In this document: piece by piece, positions 1 to 10,757 of the stretch
Layout: every line of letters begins with the position of its first letter
Numbering within the stretch: position 1 is the stretch's first letter
DNA from: Ypsolopha sequella
Taxonomy: Eukaryota; Arthropoda; Insecta; Lepidoptera; Ypsolophidae
NCBI GenBank assembly: GCA_934047225.1
Contig: OW203989.1
Span: forward strand, 3,571,977-3,635,976
Length of the DNA stretch: 64,000 nt
Direction: 5' to 3'
Made by a program: the position numbers and the translations under genes
Notes under the pieces: generated by a model
The model's input: the letters and a program-made list of their open reading frames with translations, nothing else
Databases searched by the model: none
What the model was told of the DNA's origin: nothing

Positions 1-255
1 CCTTGTGTGCGAACGCGGTATATGTTTCATGAACTTTATCAAGCTGAGACCGATTCACATTGTGTGTGAACGCGGTATATGTTTCATGAATTTTATCAAT
101 CTGAGACCGATTCACATTGTGTGTGAACGCGGTATATGTTTCATGAATTTTATCAATCTGAGACCGATTCACATTGTGTGTGAACGCGGTATATGTTTCA
201 TGAATTTTATTAATCTGAGACCGAACCATCTAGTGTGTGAGCACAGTATATTTCA
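1..255 (+). repeat. 57-bp tandem repeat, four-plus copies, cut by window edge
   Basis: The core GAACGCGGTATATG recurs at 11, 68, 125 and 182, giving a strict 57-bp period. A decayed copy begins near 234. Because 57 is divisible by three, the plus strand stays open and encodes a 19-residue repeat with the core CERGICFMNFI (positions 5-277). Later copies carry small changes. There is no neighbouring exon, signal peptide or known domain, so I treat it as a minisatellite rather than a gene. The array may continue beyond the left edge. Confidence 0.9.
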
Positions 256-780
256 TCGACTACATATAGCAGCATGAAGAGTTCTGTCTGCACTGAAGCA
301 GCCTGTGGACGCCTACAATGCTTAAGAATATATATATCCTACTGATAAATCTATAACATAACATACATGCTCTTTATTGTGCACGGAAACAAAAGAAGTT
401 ATAAAATATGTTAGAGAGGGTACAATGGGTGGTCTTATTGTTTGACAGATTTCTTCCAGACAACCTTTGGGTGATAGATAATGTAAAATAGAGGATGGTG
501 CGTAGGTGGTGTAAAGAAAATAGATAAGATAAAAATTTATTTAGCTTTCTTGTTGTACAAAAGGTCTTGAATAATAAGTATCAAACAAGGACCCTGTAAG
601 GGCGCTGCTAAATTTAGTCAGTGACTATAATATAATAAATAACTTATTTCTTATGTTACCTAAATATTAAATTATCTACATGTCAAAATACATACTAATC
701 TATAATGATTGATTGAATGTGTTTTAATGTATGTGGTACAAACAAATAAAATAAATATGTATTGTATATAGATTACTTAC
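256..780. other. AT-rich interval without recognised content
   Basis: No long open frame, RNA gene or clear repeat was seen on either strand. Confidence 0.6.
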
Positions 781-1183
781 TTAAGGGGCTTAGTATAGTC
801 AAATAGGTACTTCCAAAGCTTACTCCTAGTTTATAGTGCAACCAAAAATATTGAAAAAATGTATTATGAATTATCAACTCTAAGACAACATGCAACATTT
901 ATCTTTTTCAAACCACGCTTAGCCTATTTAATACATTTATGCTTTCATAAATAGATATAAACTTGATAGCTATAAAGATAACATAGGATTATTCAATCAA
1001 ACAATCACGTCCATGTGAAAAGTATTATTTTCTCCTATTTCGCCCTATCAAGGACGCAGCGAGCGTCGCAACAGCCACTATGCATCGCCACTATGTTATA
1101 TAAACGTTATTTTAATGTCGTTTCCGTCGATATTTGTACCAACAAACATCGAGCTGCTAATTTGGCGACAGTAATCGCCTTAA
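781..1183 (-). mobile_element. TTAA-flanked MITE (copy 1)
   Basis: The element starts at TTAA 781 (TTAAGGGGCTTAGTATAGTC) and ends at TTAA 1180-1183 (GTAATCGCCTTAA). It is the inverted relative of the longer copies at 18022-18494 and 46886-47364. They share the inner block around CAACAGCCACTATGCAT and GAGCTGCTAATTTGGCGA. TTAA target duplications are typical of piggyBac-type transposition, so it is probably a non-autonomous piggyBac-like element. The open frame at 1015-1209 is only a chance frame within it. Confidence 0.75.
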
Positions 1184-1744
1184 GTAAACCTTTGGTTTTG
1201 CATTGTTAATTTTTAAGTAGAATCTTTATTTTGTTAACAAATACCGAATCATTCATATTTTATATCCTTTATTGTACACAGAAACATAAACTAAGACAAC
1301 AAAATAAAATATATATATATATGTATATTTATACATAAAAGCGGGCTTACCTTTACAGGAGGTTTCTTCCAGCCAATAAGTGTTGTGGGGAAAATTTATA
1401 CTGAACAGCAGTGGGGAGAGGTAGAATTTTATTATGACGTTGACAAACAAAAAAAAAGAATATATATAATAATAATAATAAGAAAAACACCGCGTGATGC
1501 AAGAGCCAATTCTAAGAGTTCTTAATTAAGATAAGGCCCCCCTTTCATCATACAAAAAGAAAAAGCATTGATAATTTTATGATGACAGTGTATTTGAATG
1601 AAGTATGATAAAATCAGTTGAATGAACTGGTTGGCGGCAAGCATGTACAATTTATGACTCTGACACTGAGGTAACACTGGTTGAAATAGTTTACCTGTTT
1701 ATCAGAAGAGGCCATCGGTTTTATAAATAAGTATATTAATTTTG
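1184..1744. other. AT-rich interval with short (AT)n and (TAA)n runs
   Basis: Simple AT runs occur near 1308-1326 and 1458-1485. Nothing else is supported. Confidence 0.55.
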
Positions 1745-1966
1745 GTACATTTTCCTAGTTTCCGATTGAAGAAATAACTATTGAAATGAGGTCTTTATCG
1801 ACACTTTTCTCATAGTTGTGACAAATAGGAATGACACGCTGGCCTTAATAATATTTTATTATCTGTAATTGCCAGTATTTTTAGTTAATTTTATATTAAT
1901 TTAGAACTGTAATTTCGCTGTTCTTCCGGAGTCCGTCCCTCTTACACTGCGACTTTTTCCGCATCG
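1745..1966 (-). repeat. Degenerate copy of an unclassified 400-bp repeat
   Basis: It shares GAGGTCTTTATCGACAC and TCCGTCCCTCTTACACTGCG with the copies at 10758-11131, 32748-33163 (and its mirror 35654-36069) and 49893-50252. This copy is shorter and runs directly into the 38-bp minisatellite. No terminal inverted repeat or coding frame was seen. Confidence 0.55.
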
Positions 1967-2157
1967 AGTACCGATGAACGTTGCAACCGTGACATATCCT
2001 CCTAAGTACCGATGAACGTTGCAACCGTGACATATCCTCCTAAGTACCGATGAACGTTGCAACCGTGACATATCCTCCTAAGTACCGATGAACGTTGCAA
2101 CCGTGACATATCCTCCTAAGTACCGATGAACGTTGCAACCGTGACATATCCTCCTAA
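1967..2157. repeat. 38-bp minisatellite, five copies
   Basis: AGTACCGATGAACGTTGCAA starts at 1967, 2005, 2043, 2081 and 2119, an exact 38-bp period. The copies are essentially identical, so the expansion is recent. Confidence 0.95.
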
Positions 2158-2738
2158 GACTGTCAACTAATCCACATAAGTAATTTGACTTTCACAACAC
2201 AATATTTATTCTTATAGACAATAAATATAAATAACGTATATATACAAATGAACATTGTAGGTATGTACATTATGCTTGCATTAAAAATATTGAGTAATGA
2301 GTATGTAAATATTGTATGATTGGATTTAAAAAAAAATTAATTAAATATGACCTAATAAACACAAAGCTGCAACTATAATTAAGCTTCACACAACTCCATC
2401 ATTATAATTATTCCATAATGTTAAGAATAGTGATGAAGTGAACCTTGCTTTTCTATTGCAAGATAACGTTAATTGTAAGGTTATTACAACTTAAATTTAA
2501 GTAAACAACTTGTAGTAACATTTCAAATAACTCAATAAGTAACGAGATTACATTTTAAATGCATTTTATAATTTAATACCTATATGTTTGTGTTGTGTTC
2601 GGTATCGATTTTATTTGCTCAGTGGTATCGATTGGTCAAACCAGTAAAATTACTAATTTTGTGAAATAAATTAAACATATCCAAGAAGACCCTTCATTGT
2701 TACGATGTTGTAAGCCTCGCATATTCTGTTAATTTTCC

Positions 2739-2781
2739 ACGTGGTCAAATCAGTTTGACAAAATAGTTTGACTACGTGGAG
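2739..2781. repeat. Short inverted repeat (hairpin)
   Basis: CCACGTGGTCAAA and TTTGACTACGTGG can pair over 12 of 13 positions around a 17-base loop. No role is known. Confidence 0.6.
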
Positions 2782-3823
2782 GCAGCGATTTTATTTTGCT
2801 TTTTGACCCTTTAAAAATAAATGTTTTAATTATTTGACAACTAAAGATGTAATTTGTTGACCTAAATGGACTCACCAAATTGTTGTATTTAAATAAAATT
2901 ATGATGATGAAGTCCAGGAATAGGGACATTCCTCATACAGGATGGCCGATGCGCACTGCAAGGGTGCGTGTGATAGGTATCATGTGCATGACGAGCGCTG
3001 TCCGCGGCGGCAGCGTCTGCGCTGTGCCTCTTGTCAATTTTGAGCAGTCATGCTTATTTATTTATTATTTTTTTTTGTACAAGAAGCAAATTTCATAAGT
3101 ACTTATAATTATACATGCCTTGCAAAACTACCTATATAAACAGTTGGTCTGCAGGAATGAGTCACGAGATTTGCGGAAAGGAAATAATTTGTGGGAAAGT
3201 TACTTAAATATTTTTCTTTAGTTAGATGATCAATTGTGTGGTGTCTCTAAAAGATATTGTTCAGATGTGGTAGGTAATTGTAATTATTAATTGTAAATAG
3301 GCCCTTAAAATTCATCCATTAACCATGGATGTCAATTGCCAACCTTACACCATTATTCACGTCATGCCTTTGACTCAGCTGTAGTAGTTACTTAAAATTA
3401 TAATGATAAAAAAAATCGTTAGCAAACAATATCAAAAAATATATATATATCTTAAAATAGGGTTACAGAAACTAGAAGTTTACAAATAAGAAGGTAAGAG
3501 AATTTGAAACGCAGTGTCCAATACAACAGAGTTGCAAAAATATAGCAGCATCCTTAAAATTACATTTTAAAGTGTAACATTTGTTTAGCAGACTCCTCAA
3601 TCTTTGTTAAGAAGGGGTATGATATCTCAACTTTCTGGTTATCAGTCTTTCTGGGAGAGAATATAATATACTTATTGTTATTATTGTTAATTATTAATTA
3701 CCTTCTAATAAAACAATTAATTAGTTATTAATTCACAAGTTTAAATTATGATTTTATTTGATTGTTTTGGACACCATGCTATCTTAATCAATTTACATAA
3801 CTAAACTTTACAAATATCACTAG

Positions 3824-3825
<2 letters not shown>

Positions 3826-3854
<29 letters not shown>
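3826..3854. repeat. Poly(A) run of 29
   Basis: An uninterrupted A tract. It may be the tail of an old plus-strand retroposon, but no body could be recognised upstream. Confidence 0.8.
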
Positions 3855-3857
<3 letters not shown>

Positions 3858-5170
3858 AAAGAAAACAAAATTCAGACAAATACGAATACCTATAATAAAT
3901 ACGAATATTTTTATGCACAACACAAAATGTTGATGAATAAATGTTTAGATGAAATATTGAATGTTCTATATTCCATAACAAAATTATTACAAGAAATAAT
4001 ACATTATATGTTTATAATATATTATATTAGTTTAAATAAATTGTAAAAATGAGATTATATTCGTTTAGGTATTTCACTTAAGTACGTAAATAAAAATTAT
4101 TTACTTACAACGTACGTGACATTGACAAAAGGAAGTAGGTACTTGTGTGTTATGTTCTATTAGAATAATATTATTGTGATATCTATGTTTGTTCCGTACG
4201 TATTATCAATAATCTTGTAAAACGACTTTCATTAATACACACAATTTAAAGGAACTGATAAACCTACACTTAATTAATTAATTAAATGAGCTTAAAATAA
4301 AGTAGAAAAATGTATTTTGAGTTAAGTATATAAATTGTATTCAATTCAATTTCGTTTAAGACTTAATTATACTTACTTATAATCGCATTGAGTTTTGGCA
4401 AAAGACATAATAAGATAATTGTAGATACGAGTATTGTTAAACTATAAATATACATGTCAATATAAAGTATGTACTCAATTTGATGTTTGAACGCTTATAA
4501 CATCTATTAGAAATTGTGGATCGATTAGTGTATTTCATCGTTTTTATACATTTACCGGGTGTTTTGATTATTTTGATACCTATGTGTAGTGATTATCGAT
4601 ATAGTAAAACCTTAAAAATGTCATCTTAATTTAAGTTACGATATGAAATGTTAGATATTCCGATATTAAAATATTATTATATAAAATATTGGGATATTCG
4701 GTCAAGTTACAGTCTATTAAGTATGAGTAGTATTTGGTCTCTGTAATTTTGCCTGAGGTCAGGCAAGGGTCAGGATGGCCGACTGTTAGCTATTACAGGT
4801 TTTTATTACATGTATTTGTTATTTTAAATAATCATAGTCAAGTAGGGATATTCATTGTGAGACAGCTGGCAACACACAGCTGTCAATTGGCAGTTTTGGC
4901 GGTATTATTGTAAGACTCTGTAAGAGGTGATAGTGTCCCCAATAAAACTATATCAAAATATCTTATCCACCTGTCTTATTTATAGTATATCATTAGATAA
5001 TATTATCAGTACTAAATAAAACCAATTTCACAATTTATAAATAACTTAAACCTAACGAATGGGACACATAAAACATAAACAGCAAGCTTATTTAAAAAGT
5101 AGAATGTGTAACTTAAACAAACATCAGTACTTATGAGATACAATTTTTTTAAACATGTTGCTAATGGCAT

Positions 5171-5939
5171 TCAAAATTCTTCAAAACTTTTTTCTATGCA
5201 AGTAATTTTGCTGTCCGTAGTCTGGTATTTTTTTTCTCGTCGCCGAAAAATATTGGTTTCTGTATGAAGTTGACAGACATTGAAATCAATTTGGCCTGCT
5301 TCAACTTTCACAGCCTGAATCAAAGATTTCAAAATTAAAGATAAGCCTTTACCGTTGTATGACAGCACCAAAATGTTTCCACCTTTACATAGGTAACGCT
5401 CACACGTTTGGAATCAGTGCTCATCTGAACACAATGTTAGTTGGACGATAAAAGTTTGGAATTTTTACGACTTTTGTAGTCTGATCAATTTTCTGACCGT
5501 AGGTAGACAGATTACGCGCTCATATTGTGCGCGCGTCAGCATTATGTTAACGCACACATTCAAAAACAATGCAATACATTTTAGGTGCCAGGGCTCAAGT
5601 AAACTTTTGAAATCTTTGGCCTGAATGAAATGCCACACATCTGACAAATCATCATCGCGTCGTGACGTCGCAATGCGTCAAGAACCAAATGCAGATAATA
5701 CCTTCTCCGTTTCCCTGATGCCTTTCTTTATCCTCGCTGAAGAAAAGGAGCGTTTTTTTAAAGAATCGAGAACATTTACCACTCTGCTTAAGTGTCCGTG
5801 TAACGGAGCGACCTTTTGTGGCACATCAGAACTTTTGTTGTTAAATTTCATTACGGTTTGCATTATCCGTGGCGTCTCATAAATTTTCTCGCGCTTCTTT
5901 GCCGCTGAAATGCTTTCTTTTTTTATTTTGAGACGACAT
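5171..5939 (-). pseudogene. Decayed coding remnant, family unidentified
   Basis: On the minus strand a single reading frame runs from 5863 to 5171, broken only by stops near 5678, 5465 and 5410. Between them are protein-like stretches such as SDVWHFIQAKDFKSLLEPWH, LTRAQYERV followed by CLPTVRKL, and GKGLSLILKSLIQAV. A plausible start is the ATG at 5939-5937 (MSSQNKKRKHFSGKEARE), which needs one frameshift to join the rest at about 5880. Three frames that look separate therefore belong to one broken gene of roughly 250 codons. The order of a basic N-terminus, an LPTVRKL-like block and a later GGN block loosely recalls P-element/THAP transposases. That is a weak guess. No partner genes or terminal repeats were found, and the residues needed for catalysis cannot be judged. 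Confidence 0.5.
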
Positions 5940-6144
5940 TTTAAATTTTAGCGACGGTATTAAATCGACGCCGTTAGGAATAAAATATGGACAGAGCACC
6001 AGGCGACCTCTGTATGACAAGTTATGTTTTTTTCGACTTATGACAACTCAAAAGAAGGAGTCGAAATATATCGTATTTATTTGTTTTTGTTGTTTATATG
6101 TATAATAATCCATAATTTATTAAAAGCTGTTCAAACGTAAAAAA

Positions 6145-6436
6145 TAAAAAAACCGGCCAAGTGCGAGTTGGACTCGCGCACGAAGGGTTCCGTACCATTA
6201 TCTATAAAAACGGAAAAAAAACATGTCTGGTGTATGTGAGCCCCCTTAATTATTCACTTTATTCTGTTTTATCGGCAACAGAAACACATCATTGTGAAAA
6301 TTTCAACTGTCTATTACGGTTCATGAGATACAGCCTGGTGACAGATGGACAGACGGACAGACAGACGGAGACAGACGGACAGCGGAGTCTTAGTAATAGG
6401 GTCCCGTTGGTTACCCTTTAGGTACGGAACCCTAAA
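6145..6436 (+). mobile_element. GGGTTCCGTA / CCGGCCAAGTGCGAG repeat
   Basis: It begins ACCGGCCAAGTGCGAGTTGG and ends GGTACGGAACCCTAAAAA. Inside is a purine-biased ACAGACGG microsatellite and the block CATGAGATACAGCCTGGTG. The same family recurs at 8478-9166, 15943-16272, 24606-24690, 44820-44901, 46191-46387, 50858-50911 and 51081-51642. I know this as one of the commonest lepidopteran interspersed repeats, non-autonomous and of disputed class. It contains no gene. Confidence 0.85.
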
Positions 6437-6643
6437 AATATATTTATTTGAAGTAATGTTTTGTTGTACGGACGTCAGCAAGACAGGCAACCTATTGGTA
6501 GTACCTTTTTGCGGCTTAATTGCCGTTAAAATTGTTCACAAATAGACTGTACATTGTTGATGATATATGTTGCAAAGCATGGCACATGATCTAATGAACC
6601 CTCGTAAAGCGGATTATTGGCCTAGGTATACCCGATTAACTAC

Positions 6644-7278
6644 TGGGTGCTCGGTTGGTGATCATTGAACCTTGTTCCTGGTCCCTGGCCGGGTCTCCGG
6701 TATTGGTTCGGGCGGTTGATTGGATTTCACCTTGTATAATATATATTTTACCTATCATTTTAATCGTATATGTATATTGCTACATAAATTAAATAAACCT
6801 TTAATTTAGTTCATGCACATTTATTATTTTTCAATGCAAGTGCTCGTAGAGGCCCACTTTTTTTGGGCATCAAAACCGAACAGAAAGTCGATTATTTTGC
6901 CTTAGTGCTTTATTATTATAATTTATTTACTAGAAGTTAGCTAACATGCAACCTTTCCTGTGTACCATAAATGTTATACTTTTTTTTCACCCTTCAACGG
7001 CTCTGGATACAGTCCTTTTGAGCCAATCATAATTTAAAGTTCACAAGATTATATTTGTTTTTTTTTCTTCACACTATGCATGAAAAACGTAGTATGATAC
7101 ACGGGTGTAAGAGCAATAAATTACTCAGTTAAATTTAAAACGTGATTTCTTCCTTTTCGCCCTTGTAGCATAAACTACTGTATTACATATATTTTTTATA
7201 AGACTAAATTTGACATGTAAAAAGTGTATTATATATATACCTACTTTGCAAAATAAACTATTTGAATTTTGAATTTTT
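6644..7278 (+). mobile_element. 5'-truncated LINE-like 3' end with a 350-bp insert
   Basis: Shared block: CTTGTTCCTGGTCCCTGGCC, then TTTGGGCGG-type sequence, then an AT-rich tail ending AATAAACTATTTGAATTTTG. Two further copies lie at 16502-16808 (minus) and 51168-51430. The repeated TTTGAATTTTGAATTT 3' end and variable 5' points suggest a non-LTR retrotransposon tail or a SINE using that tail. Positions 6831-7180 are absent from both other copies and are read as a later insertion. Confidence 0.65.
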
Positions 7279-7292
7279 GACTAATGTCTAAG

Positions 7293-7579
7293 CAGTGGCG
7301 TGCACAGAACTTTTTGTTGGAAAAGCTTAGACAATTCTCTAAGTGGAAAAGCAAGCAATTGGTCAAGAATAACAATAAAAAAATATTAAAAAATTTATAT
7401 ATCACTTTGAAAAAAAAAGTTTGTATAGGAAATTTTCACTCTAGGGTAGACATTGTCTACCCTGGCGTCATACAAAAATTTTTTTTTCAAAGTGACATTA
7501 AAATTTTTTCATATTTTTTTTATTGTTGTTCTTGACCAATTGCTTGATTTTCCAGCAAAAAGTTCTGTGCACGCCACTG
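7293..7579. mobile_element. hAT-type foldback MITE
   Basis: The 287-bp element has long terminal inverted repeats starting CAGTGGCGTGCACAGAACTT and ending with their complement GTGCACGCCACTG. Nearly the whole element can fold on itself, with TAGGGTAGACATTGTCTACC near the centre. The flanks TGTCTAAG (7285-7292) and TGTCTATC (7580-7587) match at six of eight positions, as expected for an 8-bp hAT target duplication with a little decay. It has no coding capacity. Confidence 0.8.
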
Positions 7580-7587
7580 TGTCTATC

Positions 7588-8477
7588 CTAATGTGTTTAA
7601 GACAATTCTTGAGTATCCATGTGAGTGTGGCACGTAGCTACCCTGCCTTAAACAATTATAGCTTTTGCTCGCGGCTTCCCCGCGTTTATTAAGTTTTTGT
7701 ATAGCCATATAGAATCTGTAAATATTTTGCAGACCATTGCATTTTTTTAGTACGTAGTTGAACTGACTCTGGTTTGGAGTATTTGTAGTGTTTTTGATTC
7801 TCATCATCTCTAATTACTATAAATTAATCTAATTAGACATATTTATCTTACATTCCCAAGACTGTTACAATTCTGAAACAGGGGGGCTACTCCGAAGTGA
7901 AAAAATTCGATCGATTTATCGTTCGATCGTATATCCATCATCTCTATTACACTTTTTTTAATGCGTGTGTCAGAGATAGACACATGCACGAACAAAACGA
8001 TCAACCAAATCTGTTTCAGTATTACTTTGATGCGACTTTTTCACTATCGCAGTTCACAAAATAGTATCACAAGTACAATCGCGTACAGAAATGCTCGGTC
8101 CTATCTGAAACACATTCCTTTGACAAACTTCTCAACGTCAAGCACAAAGAGAATACGTGGTTTATTAACTAACTAGCTCATTAACTAAAAGCCTCTTTGA
8201 CTTTCTCCACATTCAATTATAGACTTTATGGTCTGCGTGGTTAGGCATATTTTTGATTGGTATGTGAGAATCAAGAAGGCTGTGATTGCAAAGGTGGCCT
8301 GTCGTCAGTTGAATTTTCTGCAGACCTAGCTCCTTCAAAGTACGTGAAGATAAATTAAGTTTACGTAGCTGTATGAAACTGAACTATAAATGAAACTATT
8401 TTGACTTATTGATATTGATTTCTTTTGCTGGGTCTGGGTATAATTATTTATATATCCGGCAGTTTACTACCCGACAG
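7588..8477. other. AT-rich interval without recognised content
   Basis: Small frames at 7583-7807 and 7961-8176 show no domain. TCGATCGATTTATCGTTCGATCG-like local palindromy occurs near 7908. Nothing else is supported. Confidence 0.5.
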
Positions 8478-9166
8478 TTTTTAGGGTTCCGTAGTCAACA
8501 ACAAGGAACCCTTATAGTTTCGCCATGTCCGTCTGTCTGTCTGTCAGTCTGTCTGTCCGCGGCTTAGCTTAGAGACTATTAGTACCAGAAAGCTGTAATT
8601 TGGCATGGGTATACGTATTTATCACGCCGATAAAGTGGTACAGCAACATTTTTAAAAATATGTTTTTTTAGAGTACCTCCCTTACACGTAAAGTGGGGAT
8701 GATTATTTTTTTTCTCGTCTATCCCCTAGTGTGGGATGAAGTTGGATAGGTAATTTAAAAATATTAGGGGTGTGAGAGAAGATCATTTTTCGATCCAGGG
8801 TTCCGTTTGCGAAATATTAAACTTAAAAGTGTTAATTTTTGTTAGAGTCAAGTTTCCCCCCCTGCCGACGAAACGGTTGTATTTGGAGACGTAAAAAAAT
8901 CACGGCAGTAGTATATATAACGAAATTAAAAAGAAAACTATCACAGCTAAGTAGGCTTTACAAGTTAACGAGTACAGATCGCGCCAAACTTTTGTCTCCT
9001 CTAAACACGGGGCGATTCGCATCAGCAGGAACAAAATGTATGGGCCGTTCTTGGGAAGAGCAACTTCCGAGCGGACTAGAAGTTTGGCGCGATCTGTATT
9101 ATTATAGATAATGGTACGGAACCCTTCGTGCGCGAGTCCGACTCACACTTGACCGGTTTTTTAAAT
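8478..9166 (-). mobile_element. Long GGGTTCCGTA repeat with a nested MITE
   Basis: It starts TTTTTAGGGTTCCGTAGTC, carries the CTGTCTGTCTGTCTGTC microsatellite, and ends TGCGCGAGTCCGACTCACAC followed by TTGACCGG. It is about 690 bp, longer than the copy at 6145. The open frame 8839-9111 (core LSRLYKLTSTDRAKLLSP) lies across the nested element and is a repeat-derived frame, not a host gene. Confidence 0.8.
8975..9096. mobile_element. Nested TA-flanked MITE with CAGATCGCGCC ends
   Basis: The ends CAGATCGCGCCAAACTTTT and AGTTTGGCGCGATCTG are inverted repeats, with TA on both sides. The ends resemble CAGTGCGCGCCAATCTTTT of the 605-bp element at 41947-42551. It sits inside the GGGTTCCG repeat, beside the TTATAGATAATGGTACGG segment. 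Confidence 0.65.
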
Positions 9167-9170
9167 ATCT

Positions 9171-9440
9171 ATACAACGTGTAACAGAAAGGTGTAACCAT
9201 ATTTGAAGAGCTTATTCAGTCAATGGTATAGAACGACTTTTAATGTGGAGCCAACATCAAAATCTAAAAAAAAAAATCTGCCCTTCCATAAATTTCGGCC
9301 AAGCGGCGTTGCATTTTTCTATGAAACAGATTTAAAAAAAAACGAGATACAGGGTTACAGTTCCATAGTAAAAGTTGTTATATACCATTGACTGAGTAAG
9401 TTCTTCAAATATGGTTACATCTTTCTGTTACACGTTGTAT
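9171..9440. mobile_element. Foldback MITE with ACAACGTGTAACAG ends (copy 1)
   Basis: The terminal inverted repeats read TACAACGTGTAACAGAAAGG and the reverse, followed inward by TTGAAGAGCTTATTCAGTC and its inverted partner. The outer TA could be the target duplication. A full relative is at 45497-45756 and half of one at 48460-48541. The frames inside are by-products of the inverted repeat. Confidence 0.8.
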
Positions 9441-9451
9441 ATGTATTACGC

Positions 9452-9797
9452 ATACCTAGGTGGTAGAGCTGATGCCGAGCTCGACTGTGGAGGTTCCACC
9501 ATCTTATTCGCAAACTCCCCCGATATTATTCGGGGGAGAGTAAGAGGACAGCTCTCGGGCACAACCAGGTGGCCCACCATGCCTGGGACCGATTGATGGC
9601 GGTATAGCCATCCCCAATTGTTGGCCTTTTGTAAAAAAGACTGGCTGACTGGTGTGAGGGTTTATGCACCGCGCTCACCAACCCGCCTGCCCAGCGTGTG
9701 CGAGTATGAGCATTTCTTCCAGGAGGAACGCCAAGAGTGGCGAATTCTTCGAAAGGCCTGTGTCCAGCAGTGGACGAAGACATGGATGGATGGATAA
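9452..9797 (+). mobile_element. GTCCACTGCTGGAC repeat with (ATGG)n end (copy 1)
   Basis: Landmarks: GAGCTCGACTGTGGAGG, a CCCCCGATATTATTCGGGGG hairpin, CCACCATGCCTGGGACCGAT, CTCACCAACCCGCCTGCCCA, and the 3' end GCCTGTGTCCAGCAGTGGAC followed by ATGGATGGATGG. Inverted copies are at 10263-10608, 19231-19579 and 63915-64000. The microsatellite end and the CCAGCAGTGG block resemble the 3' terminus of RTE-type LINEs, so this may be a SINE that uses such a tail. Confidence 0.75.
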
Positions 9798-10148
9798 CGT
9801 ATACTTCGCACATTATAGCTTGATTAGCGACAGATATCGTCAGTGCATCGATTTACACGCACTGGAACTTAAAAACAAAACGTTAGATTAAAAAACGTAA
9901 CTTGTGAGCCCCGTCATTTTAATCAAGTTAAATGGTACGGATTATACGTAATATATATATTTAAAAAACTGTCCTATGACAATACTTAACGCCTTAAATG
10001 CCCACCTAAAAGTTTATTCGTTTATTTAATATTTGTTACAGCTACAAACCTAAAAAAGTTATAAGACTGAAAACAGTCGCCGTTATTTATTTGTATTATA
10101 TTGCATCATAATTTTCAAGTATTTATTTTACAGAAGAAATTACTTGAA

Positions 10149-10262
10149 TGTCGGTAGCTCAGTCGTTAAAACACGACTCTTATATTGTAAGCCCAAATTC
10201 GTATCTTGCCGGTTGAGCATGCACGAATGAGTTTTTCGGATTTTGTGTGCATAACGTTTGTG
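10149..10262 (+). mobile_element. tRNA-derived SINE, 5' half (interrupted)
   Basis: Box A-like TCGGTAGCTCAGTCG is followed by a box B-like region, then GAGTTTTTCGGATTTTGTGTGC, which matches the body of the SINE at 55297-55627. The body resumes at 10661 after an inserted repeat. Confidence 0.65.
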
Positions 10263-10608
10263 ATCCATGCCTAGTTCGTCCACTGCTGGACATAAGCCGT
10301 TCCAGGACTTTGCCACTCCCAGCAACCACTTTACCGCGCTCACCAACACACGCTGGGCAGGCGGGTTGGTGAGCACGGTGCTGGAACCCTCGCACCAGTG
10401 ACGCCTCTGCCCGTCACCAGTCTGTTCCATATAAGGCCCGGCTATTAAGGATGGATATACCGCCATACATCGGGCCCAGGCATGGTGGGCCTCCTGGATT
10501 TTTGCCTGTGAGCTGTCCTCTTACTGTCTCCCGAATAACTTCGAGGGGGTCTCCAAGTAAGATGGTGGTACCTCCACAGTCGAGCCCGGCATCAGCTCTA
10601 CAACCTGT
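10263..10608 (-). mobile_element. GTCCACTGCTGGAC repeat (copy 2), inserted in a SINE
   Basis: It starts CTAGTTCGTCCACTGCTGGA and ends GTCGAGCCCGGCATCAGCTC, in the opposite orientation to copy 1. It includes GGGCAGGCGGGTTGGTGAGC and ACTTCGAGGGGGTCTCC. The minus-strand frames at 10140-10635 come from this repeat. The 52 bp after it, up to the resumed SINE at 10661, are unassigned. Confidence 0.75.
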
Positions 10609-10660
10609 TATTAATACTTTTAGAAAATTTGTCAAAATAAATTCTTATAGTTGCTATTGC

Positions 10661-10750
10661 TGACAGTAAAGGAAAACACCGAGGTAAACCTGCATGCCTT
10701 AAAAGCCTGTATTTGTACCCGAAGTGCGGCCGATAATTTGATCACGCTGG
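10661..10750 (+). mobile_element. tRNA-derived SINE, body resumed
   Basis: GAGGTAAACCTGCATGCC and TGTATTTGTACCCGAAG match GAGGAAACCTGCATGCC and CGTATTTGTGCCCGGAG of the intact SINE at 55297-55627. The 3' end is cut by the next repeat. Confidence 0.6.
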
Positions 10751-10757
10751 GAGGTTA

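Larger units (their letters stand above)
2158..5170. other. AT-rich interval, no gene seen
   Basis: It holds a short hairpin (2739-2781) and a 29-base A run (3826-3854). The frame at 2880-3098 has no recognisable product. No transposon ends were found, although old decayed insertions would be easy to miss. Confidence 0.55.

Noticed and set aside
8839..9111. 90-codon frame with LSRLYKLTSTDRAKLLSP
   Set aside because: It lies in the GGGTTCCG repeat plus its nested MITE; I recall the same peptide being over-predicted in lepidopteran annotations because the repeat is abundant.
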